From: Bergeyella zoohelcum
GTDB taxonomy: Bacteria > Bacteroidota > Bacteroidia > Flavobacteriales > Weeksellaceae
Direction: 5' to 3'
Length of the DNA: 9,081 nucleotides
Assembly: GCA_030523905.1 (NCBI GenBank)
Contig: JAUNHO010000028.1
Span: 1 to 9,081 of the forward strand
The notes below the pieces were generated by a model. It had not been told where the DNA came from. It saw only the letters and a program-made list of their open reading frames with translations, and searched no databases. Shown one piece after another: positions 1 to 8,503 of this stretch (position 1 is its first letter; each line of letters begins with the position of its first letter). A program made the position numbers and the translations under genes.

Positions 1-97
1 TAAAAAGTTAAAATATAGTTTTGAAATTTAATCTACTGATAATTAAATGATTAATGATTTTTAAGTGAAAAAATAAATATAAAAACGGATATTTTTT

Positions 98-126
98 TTG
101 CATATTAGGAAAAATGATTATCTTTG
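98..126 (+). promoter_or_regulatory. Bacteroidota-type promoter of the tRNA gene
   Basis: A TTG at 98-100 (end of a T run) is followed after 18 bases by TATCTTTG at 119-126, an exact match to the Bacteroidota -7 element TAnnTTTG. Transcription would start around 130-133, about 25 bases before the mature tRNA 5' end. The bases before it (1-97) are very AT-rich and I see nothing else in them. Confidence 0.8.
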
Positions 127-157
127 CAAAACCAAAACGGAAGACCTAGTCTTTCAA

Positions 158-231
158 GGTCCTATAGCTCAGTTGGTTAGAGCACCTGACTCATAATCAG
201 GTGGTCCCTGGTTCGAGCCCAGGTGGGACCA
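158..231 (+). tRNA. tRNA with CAU anticodon (elongator Met, or Ile2 read through lysidine)
   Basis: A complete 74-base cloverleaf. The acceptor stem pairs 158-164 with 224-230 (one G-U pair), with discriminator A231. The D arm holds AGTTGGTTA. The anticodon stem CCTGA/TCAGG encloses loop CTCATAA with anticodon CAT at 192-194. The T arm CCTGG/CCAGG has loop TTCGAGC. CCA is not encoded (ACA follows), so it must be added enzymatically. A paired first base (G1-C72) and an anticodon stem lacking the GGG/CCC signature exclude initiator tRNA. C4-G69 and C5-G68 resemble tRNA-Ile2, whose C34 is changed to lysidine by TilS, but the body also resembles elongator tRNA-Met. Sequence alone does not settle which amino acid it carries. 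Confidence 0.96.
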
Positions 232-234
232 CAG

Positions 235-272
235 ACTCACAATTTCATTAGAATTTGTGAGTTTTTTTGTTT
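235..272 (+). terminator. Intrinsic terminator of the tRNA gene
   Basis: A 12-base stem (235-246 with 251-262, one T-T mismatch, loop ATTA) runs directly into a T run at 262-268. It begins four bases after the tRNA 3' end, so the tRNA is probably a single-gene transcript. Confidence 0.85.
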
Positions 273-407
273 TAAGCAGATGTTTATTAGCTTTAATGGT
301 TTTTATAGAATAAGTTCGTAATATGCTAAAAAGTAAAGACGACTTGCTACTCAATCCGAAAATATTTCTTATTTTTGGACAATATTAATTTTTAAGTAAA
401 GAAAACA

Positions 408-1601
408 ATGCCGAAAATTTCAGACAGGGCAAAAAAAATGCCTGCTTCACCCGTTAGAAAATTAGTTCCTTACGCCATACAAGCCAAGCAAAAAGGCATT
501 AAGGTGTATCATCTCAACATTGGTCAGCCAGATATAAAAACTCCTGAAACGGCTTTACAGGCTGTGAAAAACAACGATTTGCAAATCGTGGAATATGCTC
601 TTTCCGAGGGTAATTTGGAGTACAGAACTGCATTGAAAAATTATTATCACACACTTGGTTTTAATGATTTAACCGAAGATAATTTTATCATTACCAATGG
701 CGGTTCGGAGGCACTTAATTTCGCTCTTTCTACCCTATGTGATGATGGCGATGAGGTGATTATTCCAGAGCCTTATTATGCCAATTATAATGGTTTTGCA
801 GGGGCTTATAATATTAATGTAGTGGCGATTCCATCTACCATTGATACAGGTTTTGCACTTCCGCCAATAGAAGATTTTGAGAAAAAAATCACAGATAAAA
901 CTAGGGCTATCATCATCTGTAATCCAGGTAATCCTACTGGCTATCTTTATACAAAAGACGAACTGAAAAAATTGGCAGATATTGCCCTAAAACACGATAT
1001 TGTCATTATCTCAGATGAGGTCTATCGTGAGTATGTGTATGATGGAGAGAAACAAATTTCTATTTTGGACTTCCCTGAACTGAAAGACTACGCTATTGTA
1101 ATAGACTCTGAATCAAAGAGATACTCGCTTTGCGGGGCAAGAATAGGAGCAATGATTACGCGTTCTAAAACTATACGAGATACGGCGATGCTTTTCGCTC
1201 AGGCAAGGCTTAGTCCTGTACTTTTTGGGCAAATTGCGGCGGCGGCGGCTCATAAAGATGATGAAGAATACATCAGAAGCGTACGCGAAGAATATACCAA
1301 ACGAAGAAATACGCTGGTGAAACTCCTAAACGAAATTCCAAATGTGATTTGCCCTAATCCGAAGGGTGCTTTTTATTGTGCCGTAGAGCTACCTGTGGAG
1401 GATACGGAGGTCTTTGCCCAATGGCTTTTGGAGGAATATTCTAACAATAATGAAACCATAATGGTAGCCCCAATGGGTGGTTTTTATAGTAACCCTGAAT
1501 TGGGTAAAAAGCAGGTGCGTATTGCCTATGTTTTGAAGGAAGAAGACCTCGTGAGAAGTGTGGAAATCCTAAAAGACGCTTTGGAAAAGTATAATTCATA
1601 A
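408..1601 (+). CDS. PLP-dependent aminotransferase, class I/II (fold type I)
   Basis: A 397-residue cytoplasmic enzyme transferring amino groups between an amino acid and a 2-oxo acid with pyridoxal phosphate; the length is normal for the family. Visible landmarks are the cofactor-phosphate region NGGSEA (97-102), NPGNPTG (172-178), SDEVY (202-206, Asp203 for the PLP ring nitrogen), SESK (234-237) with Lys237 as the Schiff-base lysine, CGARIG (242-247), and VRIAY (370-374) with Arg371 as the likely substrate-carboxylate arginine. The SKRYSxCGARIG form of the active-site segment is, from memory, shared by a Bacteroidota/spirochaete subgroup usually annotated simply as aspartate-type aminotransferase. 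The true substrate cannot be read from sequence. The start at 408 gives the usual N-terminus (SDRAKKMPASPVRKL, 5-19). No clear SD or promoter is seen in 273-407; a poor -7 match (TAAGTTCG, 311-318) lacks a clean TTG partner. It is separated from murB by a terminator. Confidence 0.95.
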   Translation: MPKISDRAKKMPASPVRKLVPYAIQAKQKGIKVYHLNIGQPDIKTPETALQAVKNNDLQIVEYALSEGNLEYRTALKNYYHTLGFNDLTEDNFIITNGGSEALNFALSTLCDDGDEVIIPEPYYANYNGFAGAYNINVVAIPSTIDTGFALPPIEDFEKKITDKTRAIIICNPGNPTGYLYTKDELKKLADIALKHDIVIISDEVYREYVYDGEKQISILDFPELKDYAIVIDSESKRYSLCGARIGAMITRSKTIRDTAMLFAQARLSPVLFGQIAAAAAHKDDEEYIRSVREEYTKRRNTLVKLLNEIPNVICPNPKGAFYCAVELPVEDTEVFAQWLLEEYSNNNETIMVAPMGGFYSNPELGKKQVRIAYVLKEEDLVRSVEILKDALEKYNS

Positions 1602-1612
1602 AATTTATTTTT

Positions 1613-1656
1613 AGGGCTTAATTTTATGGATTTAATAAATTTAAGCCCTGATTTTT
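1613..1656 (+). terminator. Intrinsic terminator after the aminotransferase
   Basis: A perfect 9-bp stem (1613-1621 AGGGCTTAA with 1641-1649 TTAAGCCCT) encloses a 19-base AT-rich loop and is followed by GATTTTT (1650-1656). It starts 11 bases past the stop codon. The loop is longer than ideal, so some read-through into murB is possible; I see no good separate promoter for murB in 1602-1672. Confidence 0.7.
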
Positions 1657-1672
1657 AACTAATATCTAATTA

Positions 1673-2692
1673 ATGCTTATTCAGATTCAGAATCATATAT
1701 CGCTAAAACCATATAATACTTTTGGCGTAGAGGCTTATGCGGAGTATTTCGTGGAAATTTCATCGGTGGAAGAGTTGAAGCAGGTGCTCCAAGAATATAA
1801 AAACACGCCACTTCTTATTTTAGGAGGTGGGAGTAATATTCTTTTGACGCAAGATTTCAAAGGATTGGCTATTTTACTCAATCTAAAAGGTATAGAAGAG
1901 AAGCAAATGGATAATGATAGCGTCATTATCACTGCACAGGCGAGTGAAAACTGGCATCATTTTGTACTTTATTGTTTAGAAAAAAATTACGGAGGTTTAG
2001 AAAATCTTTCCCTTATTCCTGGTAATGTGGGAACTTCGCCGATGCAAAATATTGGGGCGTATGGCAAGGAAATAAAAGATGTATTTCACCAATGTAAAGC
2101 CCTGAATATAGAGACTTTGGAGGTGGAGACATTTGGTTTGGAGCAGTGTAAATTTGGCTACCGAGAGTCTTTTTTCAAACGAGAGGGCAAGGGTAAATAT
2201 ATCATTTTGGAAGTGAGTTTTAGGCTTTCCACGAGGAATCACATTACTAGCGTGGAATACGGAGCTATACAATCTGAATTGGTGGAAATGGGGGTGCAGC
2301 AACCGACTATAAAGGATATTTCTAATGCTGTTATTCGTATCCGAGAGAGCAAACTGCCAAATCCGAAAGAGATGGGTAATGCTGGAAGTTTTTTCAAAAA
2401 CCCTACGATTTCTCAGCGAGATTTTGAACAATTGAAAGAAAAATACCCTAATCTTCCGTCTTATCCTAACGAAAATGGAGTGAAAATCCCAGCGGGTTGG
2501 CTTATAGAACAAGCAGGTTGGAAAGGCAAACAGGTAGGCAATGTGGCTACGCATAAGTTTCAGGCATTGGTTATTATTAATGCGACAGGCAGAGCGATAG
2601 GCAAGGAAATTTATGATTTTTCAGAAGAAATTATCCGTTCCGTAGAGCAGAAATTTGGTATAAAATTAGAACGAGAGGTGAATATTATTTAG
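1673..2692 (+). CDS. murB: UDP-N-acetylenolpyruvoylglucosamine reductase (MurB)
   Basis: An FAD enzyme of the cytoplasm that uses NADPH to reduce UDP-GlcNAc-enolpyruvate to UDP-MurNAc, the second committed step of peptidoglycan precursor synthesis. At 339 residues it matches the long (E. coli-like, type I) form. The N-terminus SLKPYNTFGVEA (10-21) is typical and supports this start. FAD-binding motifs are LGGGSNILL (50-58) and IPGNVGTSPMQNIGAYG (115-131). Candidate catalytic residues by family position are Arg164 in FGYR, Ser239 in GNAGSFFKNP (235-244; the proton donor) and Glu335 in LEREV near the C-terminus (equivalent to E. coli Glu325). The PAGWLIEQAGWKG segment (273-285) is also diagnostic. 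It lies 71 bases after the aminotransferase with a terminator between, so the two are neighbours rather than a tight operon. Nothing appears truncated. Confidence 0.97.
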   Translation: MLIQIQNHISLKPYNTFGVEAYAEYFVEISSVEELKQVLQEYKNTPLLILGGGSNILLTQDFKGLAILLNLKGIEEKQMDNDSVIITAQASENWHHFVLYCLEKNYGGLENLSLIPGNVGTSPMQNIGAYGKEIKDVFHQCKALNIETLEVETFGLEQCKFGYRESFFKREGKGKYIILEVSFRLSTRNHITSVEYGAIQSELVEMGVQQPTIKDISNAVIRIRESKLPNPKEMGNAGSFFKNPTISQRDFEQLKEKYPNLPSYPNENGVKIPAGWLIEQAGWKGKQVGNVATHKFQALVIINATGRAIGKEIYDFSEEIIRSVEQKFGIKLEREVNII

Positions 2693-2710
2693 ATATTTCC
2701 CAGAGGTTAT

Positions 2711-2746
2711 AGGGAGGCGATAGATGTGTATCGTTTCCTTTTTTTT
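2711..2746 (+). terminator. Intrinsic terminator after murB
   Basis: A 10-bp stem (2713-2722 GGAGGCGATA with 2729-2738 TATCGTTTCC, two G-U pairs) with six-base loop GATGTG leads straight into eight T residues (2739-2746). It can be extended by an A-U and a G-U pair at the base. It ends murB transcription and insulates the sus-like operon. Confidence 0.88.
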
Positions 2747-2811
2747 ATAGTGTGATTTAGAGATGTCTAAATTTATGATACTTGTCATTTTCATAAAAAT
2801 AAGTTAATATT

Positions 2812-2844
2812 TTGTTAATACTTCAATAAATTTGAGTAAATTTG
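2812..2844 (+). promoter_or_regulatory. Probable promoter of the susC-susD-susE-like operon
   Basis: TTG at 2812-2814 (within TTTTG) precedes TAAATTTG at 2837-2844, an exact TAnnTTTG match, with a 22-base spacer that is near the long end of the range used in flavobacteria. A second TAAATTTG lies at 2827-2834 but has no TTG at the right distance. The start of transcription would be near 2848-2851. Confidence 0.65.
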
Positions 2845-2849
2845 TGAAG

Positions 2850-3000
2850 AGCAATGAGAAATCAATCTATTGTTTTTAATTATTTGTAAATCAAATAGAT
2901 AGAGTTTGAGTTTTTAATATAAAATAGAGTAAAATCTTAAAATTCGTCTTTTGGTATTACAAAAAGTGAAAAAAGTGTAAATATTAATTCTTAAAATTTT
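2850..3000 (+). promoter_or_regulatory. Long AT-rich 5' leader of the susC-like gene
   Basis: About 150 nt separate the predicted transcription start from the susC ATG. It has no ORF of note and no strong SD. A weak 7-bp hairpin can form between ATCTATT (2865-2871) and AATAGAT (2894-2900). The last 60 bases are A-rich and probably unstructured, which in Bacteroidota favours ribosome access. I see no recognisable riboswitch, and no outward-facing TAnnTTTG box on the opposite strand that would suggest an antisense RNA. Confidence 0.4.
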
Positions 3001-5743
3001 ATGTTTGTGAGAAGTTATAATTCAGTACTGAAAATTGCCCCTGCATTCCTATTGGCAGGAGCGATGCTACAAGCACAGACTACGGACTCTGTAAGCCCTG
3101 TAAAGGAGAAGAAAATAGAGGAGGTAGTTTTAATTGGTTATGGTGCTAAAAAGAAAACCGACCTTACGGGTTCCGTAACGGCAATTACCGCAAAGGATTT
3201 CCAAGAGGGTGCAATTGGCTCAGCAGAGCAATTGATACAAGGGAAAACTGCTGGGGTTCAGATTTCTACGGGCGGAGCACCTGGCTCTGGTTCGGCTATT
3301 AGAATCCGTGGAGGTTCATCACTTAATGCAAGTAACGACCCACTTATCGTGATTGATGGTGTGCCAGTAGATGGTGGTGGCATCAGTGGTGCAGCTAATC
3401 CGTTAGCTCTTATTAACCCAAATGATATTGAAAGTTTCAACATCTTGAAAGATGCTTCTGCTACGGCTATCTATGGTAATAGAGCGTCTAATGGGGTTAT
3501 CATTATTACCACTAAAAAGGGAACGGCTGGAAGATTTAAGCTTAATTATAGTACCGTAACTTCTGTATATGAAAAGATGGGGACGGTTGATATGCTTTCA
3601 GCAGACCAGTTCCGTAGCGTAGTTACAGAAAAAGCAGATGCTACTTACGCAGCGTTATTGGGTAGTTCTAATACAAATTGGCAGGATAAAATCTACCAAA
3701 CGGCTTTAGGTTTTGATAATAATTTGACGCTATCTGGTGGTATTAAAGGGTTGCCATATCGTTTGTCATTAGGATACCTCAACCAAGAGGGGATTATCCG
3801 TACTAATACTTTGGAAAGAAGTACGGTGGGGCTAAACTTAAATCCTAAATTATTTGATAAGCATCTGGACATCAATATTAATTTGAAAGGAACTTATGCT
3901 GAAAACAGATTCAAAGATGATGGGGCTATTAATTCCTCTATTGTGTTTGACCCTACTCAGCCAGTTTATTCAAGTGAGGAGGCGTATAAGAAATTTGGTG
4001 GTTATTACGAATGGATTACCGCTGGAGATCTGAATGTAAATGGTACTAAAAACCCAGTCTCTATGCTGAACCAAAGGTTTGATTATTCTTATGTTCGCAG
4101 GTTGCTAGGGAATGTACAGCTAGACTATAAATTCCATTTCTTACCAGAGTTGAGAGCCAACCTCAATGTGGGTATGGACTATGCTGATTCTAACGGAAAT
4201 ACAAGAGTTTTACCAACAGCTGCGATAGCCTATTTCCAAAAAGGTACAAACAGAAGATATACCCAAGAGAAGAAAAATAAATTGCTAGAATTTTATCTAA
4301 ACTATCAAAAATACATAGATGTTTTGAAGTCTAATGTAGATTTGACGGCTGGATATTCCTACCAAGATTGGCAAACAAGAACGCCGTTTGCTCCTACCTA
4401 CTTTGGTAATGGTACGCAAGACCCACTTACGGGTATAGATTCTTTCACACAGAATACTTTGTTGTCTTATTTCGCAAGGTTGAACTATACTTTTAATGGT
4501 AGATATTTACTCACTGCTTCCCTCAGAAGAGATGCTTCTTCTCGTTTCTCCAAGGACAATAGAGTGGGGTATTTCCCTGCGGTAGCATTGGCGTGGAGAA
4601 TAGATCAGGAAGGTTTCTTGAAAGGAAATCAGACGCTTTCTACCTTGAAACTTCGTGCTGGTTGGGGTATTACAGGTCAGCAAGATATAGGCTCAGATTA
4701 TCCTTATTTGGCAAGATATATATTGTCTAATGGTGGTGCAATGTATCAGCTAGGAGATAATTTTTATAATACATTGAGAGCTAATGGATATGATTCTAAC
4801 ATCAAATGGGAAACCCAAACGACTACCAATGTAGGTTTAGATTTTGGTTTTGCTAAAAATAGAATCACGGGTTCATTTGATTATTTCTACAAGAAAGTAG
4901 ATGACCTACTCAGCACCGTGAATGTTCCTGCTGGGGCGAATCTTACCAATATATTATTTACCAATGTAGGTAATATGAAAAACAGAGGTTTTGAATTGGC
5001 TTTGAATGTAAAACCTATCCAAACCGAAAATTTTGATTGGGAGTTTAGTTTCAATGCGACACACTTCAGACCAGAAATCACCAACCTTTCTCTTTCAGGA
5101 AATGGAGACCAAAAACTACTTCTAGGTAGTATAGGCGGTGCGACAGGTTCTACTATACAGGTGAATACCGCGGGACAAAAACCAAGCTCATTCTATGTTT
5201 ATCAGCAGGTGTATGATGCCAATGGAAGACCAATGGAAGGGGTCTATGTGGATAGAAACGAAGATGGCATCATCAATGAGCAAGACTTGTATCCGTTTAA
5301 GTCTCCAAACCCAGATTATCTATTAGGTTTCTCTAATACTATGAGATACAAAAACTGGGATTTAGGCTTTACTTTGAGAGCAAGTATTGGTAATTATGTG
5401 TATAACAATATTGCGTCTCAGTTTGGTAATTTATCTGGTATTTCTAATAATAACTATATCCAAAACATTCATTCTAGTTATTATGATACAGGCTTTACTC
5501 GTTCAGAGTTGTTATCAGATTATTATGTAGAAAATGCGTCTTTCCTTCGTATGGATAACATCAATTTGGGTTATAATTTCCCTTCATTTATCAATAATGC
5601 TAGACTTAGAGTTTGCAGCAGCACAGAATGTCTTCGTTATTACAAAATACAAAGGGATAGACCCAGAGGTATTTGGTGGTATAGATAATAGCCTTTACCA
5701 AAGACCTAGAGTGTATTCATTAGGGCTTAATTTACAATTTTAA
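3001..5743 (+). pseudogene. SusC/RagA-family TonB-linked outer-membrane transporter, frameshifted near the 3' end
   Basis: The outer-membrane barrel of a SusCD glycan importer, driven by TonB-ExbBD. Signal peptide 1-25 or so (LLAGAMLQA/Q), TonB box EEVVLIGYG (40-48), then the plug with SusC hallmarks: IRIRGG (101-106), DPLIVIDGVP (113-122), FNILKDASATAIYGNRASNG (145-164); the rest is beta-barrel. It lacks the carboxypeptidase-regulatory-like extension that many SusC proteins carry before the TonB box. As written, the frame from 3001 ends at 5688 (895 aa) with a non-family tail after Val871. The family C-terminus (QNVFVITKYKG...PRVYSLGLNLQF) continues in the next frame, from 5615 to the stop at 5741-5743. 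Restoring two bases near 5614 gives about 914 residues with the usual R-V-x-A-x-x-Q-N spacing. Without this the protein loses its last strand and terminal Phe, the expected BAM recognition signal. Either a recent pseudogene or a sequence error. Confidence 0.93.
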
Positions 5744-5758
5744 TTCAATTTAGAAATT

Positions 5759-7354
5759 ATGAAATTCGTTAGTAATATAATCAATACAAAAGTTTTGGTA
5801 GCAGGTCTAGCTCTTACGCTATCACTTACATCTTGCGAAAAAGATTTAGACCGCTTCCCTGAAACTGAAAAAACATCAGTAGATGTGTATCAAGATTTCA
5901 GTAATTATAAACAAGTTTTGTCTAAACTCTATGCAGGTCTAGCGGTGAGTGGGCAGGAAGGTGGCGATGGCTCGGCTGATATTGGTGGTATAGATGGCGG
6001 TGCGTCTAACTATATGAGACAATACTTCCAAATGCAGGAACTCCCTACCGATGAGGCAGTTATCGCTTGGCAAGATGGTAATTTGCCAGATATTCATAAT
6101 ATGACTTGGGGGGCTAATAATGAGTTCATTACTGCAATGTATTACAGAGTAATGTATCAAGTGGCTCTTACCAATGAGTTCATTAGAGAGACTACCGATG
6201 AAAAATTGGCTTCTAGGGGTATTACTGGAACACAAGCCGAAGAGGCGGTATTGTATAGAAACGAGGCAAGATTCCTTAGAGCCTTGTCTTATGCTCACGC
6301 CATAGATTTGTTTGGTAATGTGCCTTTCGTTACGGAGAAAGACCCTGTGGGAAGTTTCCTTCCGCCACAGATTTCAAGAGCAGAATTGTTCAAATATGTA
6401 GAAACAGAACTTCTTGACCTTGAAAATCTTCTGAAAGATGCCAGAACTAATGAATATGGTAGAGCAGATAAAGGAGCAGTAAGAATGCTTTTGGCAAAAT
6501 TGTACCTCAATGCTCAGGTTTATACAGGAACTTCAAGATATACCGATGCGGTTAATTATGCCGAAAAGGTCATCAACTCTGGGTATAGTTTGAAATCAAA
6601 CTACGAAGGATTATTCTTGGCAGACAACCATTTGAATAACCCAGAAGTTATCTATTCTATCAATTATGATGGTATCTATACAAGAACTTGGGGAGGCACT
6701 ACTTATATCATTCACGCAGGGATTGGTGGCTCAATGGATAAAGATCAATATGGCGTAAATGGTGGCTGGGGAGGTCTTCGTACGACTAAAAATTTAGTTA
6801 ATCTTTTCCCTTCTACTGATGGAAGTTCAGACATCAGAGGGCGTTTCCATACCGATGGTCAGGAACTTGAAATCAATAATATTTCAGTATTTACCCAAGG
6901 GTATCCTTACATTAAGTTTAAGAATGTAACCAGCACAGGTGCAGCAGGTTCTGATACTACTGGTAATTTCGTAGATACAGATTTCCCATTATTTAGATTG
7001 GCAGATGCTTACCTTATCTATGCAGAGGCAGTATTGCGTGGTGGTGGTGGAAGTTCGGCTACGGCTCTTTCTTACATCAATGCTTTGAGAACCAGAGCCA
7101 AAGCGGATCCAATTTCTTCAACTGATTTGACTTTAGATTTCATTTTAGATGAAAGAGCAAGAGAATTGGCGTGGGAGGCAACAAGAAGAACCGACCTTAT
7201 TCGTTTCGGTAAATTCACTTCTGGGGCTTATCTATGGCCATTCAAAGGTGGGGTGAAAGATGGTAGAGCGGTAGAATCTTACAGAGTATTGTACCCTATT
7301 CCTTCTAATGACCTTATTGCAAATCCTAATTTGAAACAAAACCCTGGATATTAA
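5759..7354 (+). CDS. SusD/RagB-family glycan-binding outer-membrane lipoprotein
   Basis: A surface lipoprotein that caps the SusC barrel and delivers oligosaccharide to it. The N-terminus is a lipoprotein signal with lipobox LTSC and acylated Cys26. The 531-residue length is normal. Family landmarks are the TPR-like helices with EARFLRALSYAHAIDLFGNV (169-188) and RADKGAVRMLLAKLYLNA (235-252), the DERARELAWEATRRTDLIRF stretch (464-483), and the terminal YPIPSNDLIANPNLKQNPGY (512-531). The NGGWGGLRTTK segment (334-344) recalls SusD proteins of flavobacterial starch loci; that resemblance is from memory and does not prove the substrate. It starts 15 bases after the restored susC stop, consistent with one transcript. 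The reading frame is intact, unlike both neighbours. Confidence 0.96.
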   Translation: MKFVSNIINTKVLVAGLALTLSLTSCEKDLDRFPETEKTSVDVYQDFSNYKQVLSKLYAGLAVSGQEGGDGSADIGGIDGGASNYMRQYFQMQELPTDEAVIAWQDGNLPDIHNMTWGANNEFITAMYYRVMYQVALTNEFIRETTDEKLASRGITGTQAEEAVLYRNEARFLRALSYAHAIDLFGNVPFVTEKDPVGSFLPPQISRAELFKYVETELLDLENLLKDARTNEYGRADKGAVRMLLAKLYLNAQVYTGTSRYTDAVNYAEKVINSGYSLKSNYEGLFLADNHLNNPEVIYSINYDGIYTRTWGGTTYIIHAGIGGSMDKDQYGVNGGWGGLRTTKNLVNLFPSTDGSSDIRGRFHTDGQELEINNISVFTQGYPYIKFKNVTSTGAAGSDTTGNFVDTDFPLFRLADAYLIYAEAVLRGGGGSSATALSYINALRTRAKADPISSTDLTLDFILDERARELAWEATRRTDLIRFGKFTSGAYLWPFKGGVKDGRAVESYRVLYPIPSNDLIANPNLKQNPGY

Positions 7355-7373
7355 TCCTTTAATTAAAACAGAA

Positions 7374-8482
7374 ATGAAAAATATATTCAAAACATTATTA
7401 GCATCTACACTAGGAATGATGGCACTCGTTTCTTGTGATAGAACAGATGATTTAGCCGTTATAGAGTATAAAGATGTCCCTTCGCTGGATGCAAGTTCGT
7501 TTTCTAGTTCATCTTATGTAGTTACAGAAAGCAATTTAGCTTCTACCTTTGAGACTATTATGTTCAAAAAACCTGTATATACCCAAAATACAGCGATAGA
7601 AAGCCAAATAGAAATAGCACTGGCAGGAACGAATTTCGCTTCACCTGTTAATCTCGGTAGTACTACTGAAAATAGTTATGTGAGACTACTTTATCGCCAA
7701 CTAAACGAGGCAGTATTAGCACTGATTGATAAAGATACTTATACAGCGGGAACGCCTGTGGAGATAGAGGTGCGTGTGAAGTCTAGTATCAAAACAAGAA
7801 CGGGAAGTTTGCTTAACCCTGTGTATTCTAGCCCTGTACTGATAGCGGTTACCCCAATGTCATTAGAGATACAATATACAGACCTTTACCTAATAGGTGA
7901 TGCCACAGCGGCAGGTTGGGTTAATACAGCAACGAATGCCAATATGTATCCTCTGCTAAAAGATGCCACTAGCAATAAAGCCTATACTTATACAGGATAT
8001 TTTGCAAAAGGTGAATTCAAAATGGTAGAAACTAAGGGTGCGTGGTCTCCTCAGTATGGTTTTGATTCTGATGGCAAACTAAGTACTGATGGTGGTTCTG
8101 GTAATATCCCAGTAGCAGAAGCAGGATACTACAAACTTACCGTAGATACAGCTAAACTTTGGAGAAAATAGATACTCCTTCTACTACTTATTCTACAATG
8201 GAAATCATAGGTGAAGGTATTGGTAGTTGGAATGATGGTATCAAAATGACCCAATCTACTTTTGATTCAAGTGTATGGTACGCAGAGAATGTAGTATTTA
8301 CTGCAAAAGAATACAAATTCCGTACAGATAATACTTGGACTCACAACTGGGGTACTAAAACCGATGCGTTATTCGGAACACTTACAAAAGGTGATAGTAA
8401 TAATATAACGATGAAGAAAGCAGGAACCTATAATGTTTATTTCAACTCTCATACAGGTGAATATACCTTGATAGCAAAATAA
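7374..8482 (+). pseudogene. SusE-like surface glycan-binding lipoprotein, split by a frameshift
   Basis: A lipoprotein signal with lipobox LVSC (Cys21) is followed by an Ig-like SusE N-terminal domain (about 33-162, containing YVVTESN, FKKPVYTQNTAIESQIEIA and VEIEVRVKSS). The first starch-binding-like repeat (about 170-260) begins LYLIGDATAAGW. The frame from 7374 stops at 8169-8171 (265 aa, ending KLWRK). A second repeat beginning MEIIGEGIGSWNDG and ending at the stop 8480-8482 is intact in the -1 frame. Adding one T at the run 8158-8160 joins them as AKL-LEK-ID and gives about 369 residues, close to SusE size (B. thetaiotaomicron SusE is a little under 390 from memory). The downstream piece has no signal sequence and only a TTG start overlapping the break, so it is not an independent gene. 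It starts 19 bases after susD. The SusE domain and repeats make alpha-glucan binding plausible. Confidence 0.88.
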
Positions 8483-8503
8483 TAAATATCTATTAAATAT
8501 AAG

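Noticed and set aside
169..354. Reverse-strand ORF of 61 codons ending in GPPDYESGALTN.
   Set aside because: It is the antisense translation of the tRNA gene at 158-231, a well-known false protein.
1997..2554. Reverse-strand ORF of 185 codons.
   Set aside because: It lies wholly inside murB, whose motifs are unambiguous; its composition is not protein-like and it has no plausible promoter or start context.
5534..5743. Small + strand ORF of 69 codons overlapping the end of susC, as an independent gene.
   Set aside because: Its first half is out-of-frame susC, and its second half is the displaced SusC C-terminus; it is the frameshifted 3' end.
5939..6510. Two reverse-strand ORFs inside the susD-like gene.
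   Set aside because: They are frame shadows of a clear SusD coding sequence, with no family features.
8150..8165. Programmed ribosomal frameshifting as the explanation for the susE break.
   Set aside because: The zero-frame codons AAA CTT TGG do not form an X XXY YYZ slippery heptamer and no strong downstream stem or pseudoknot was apparent, so an indel is simpler.
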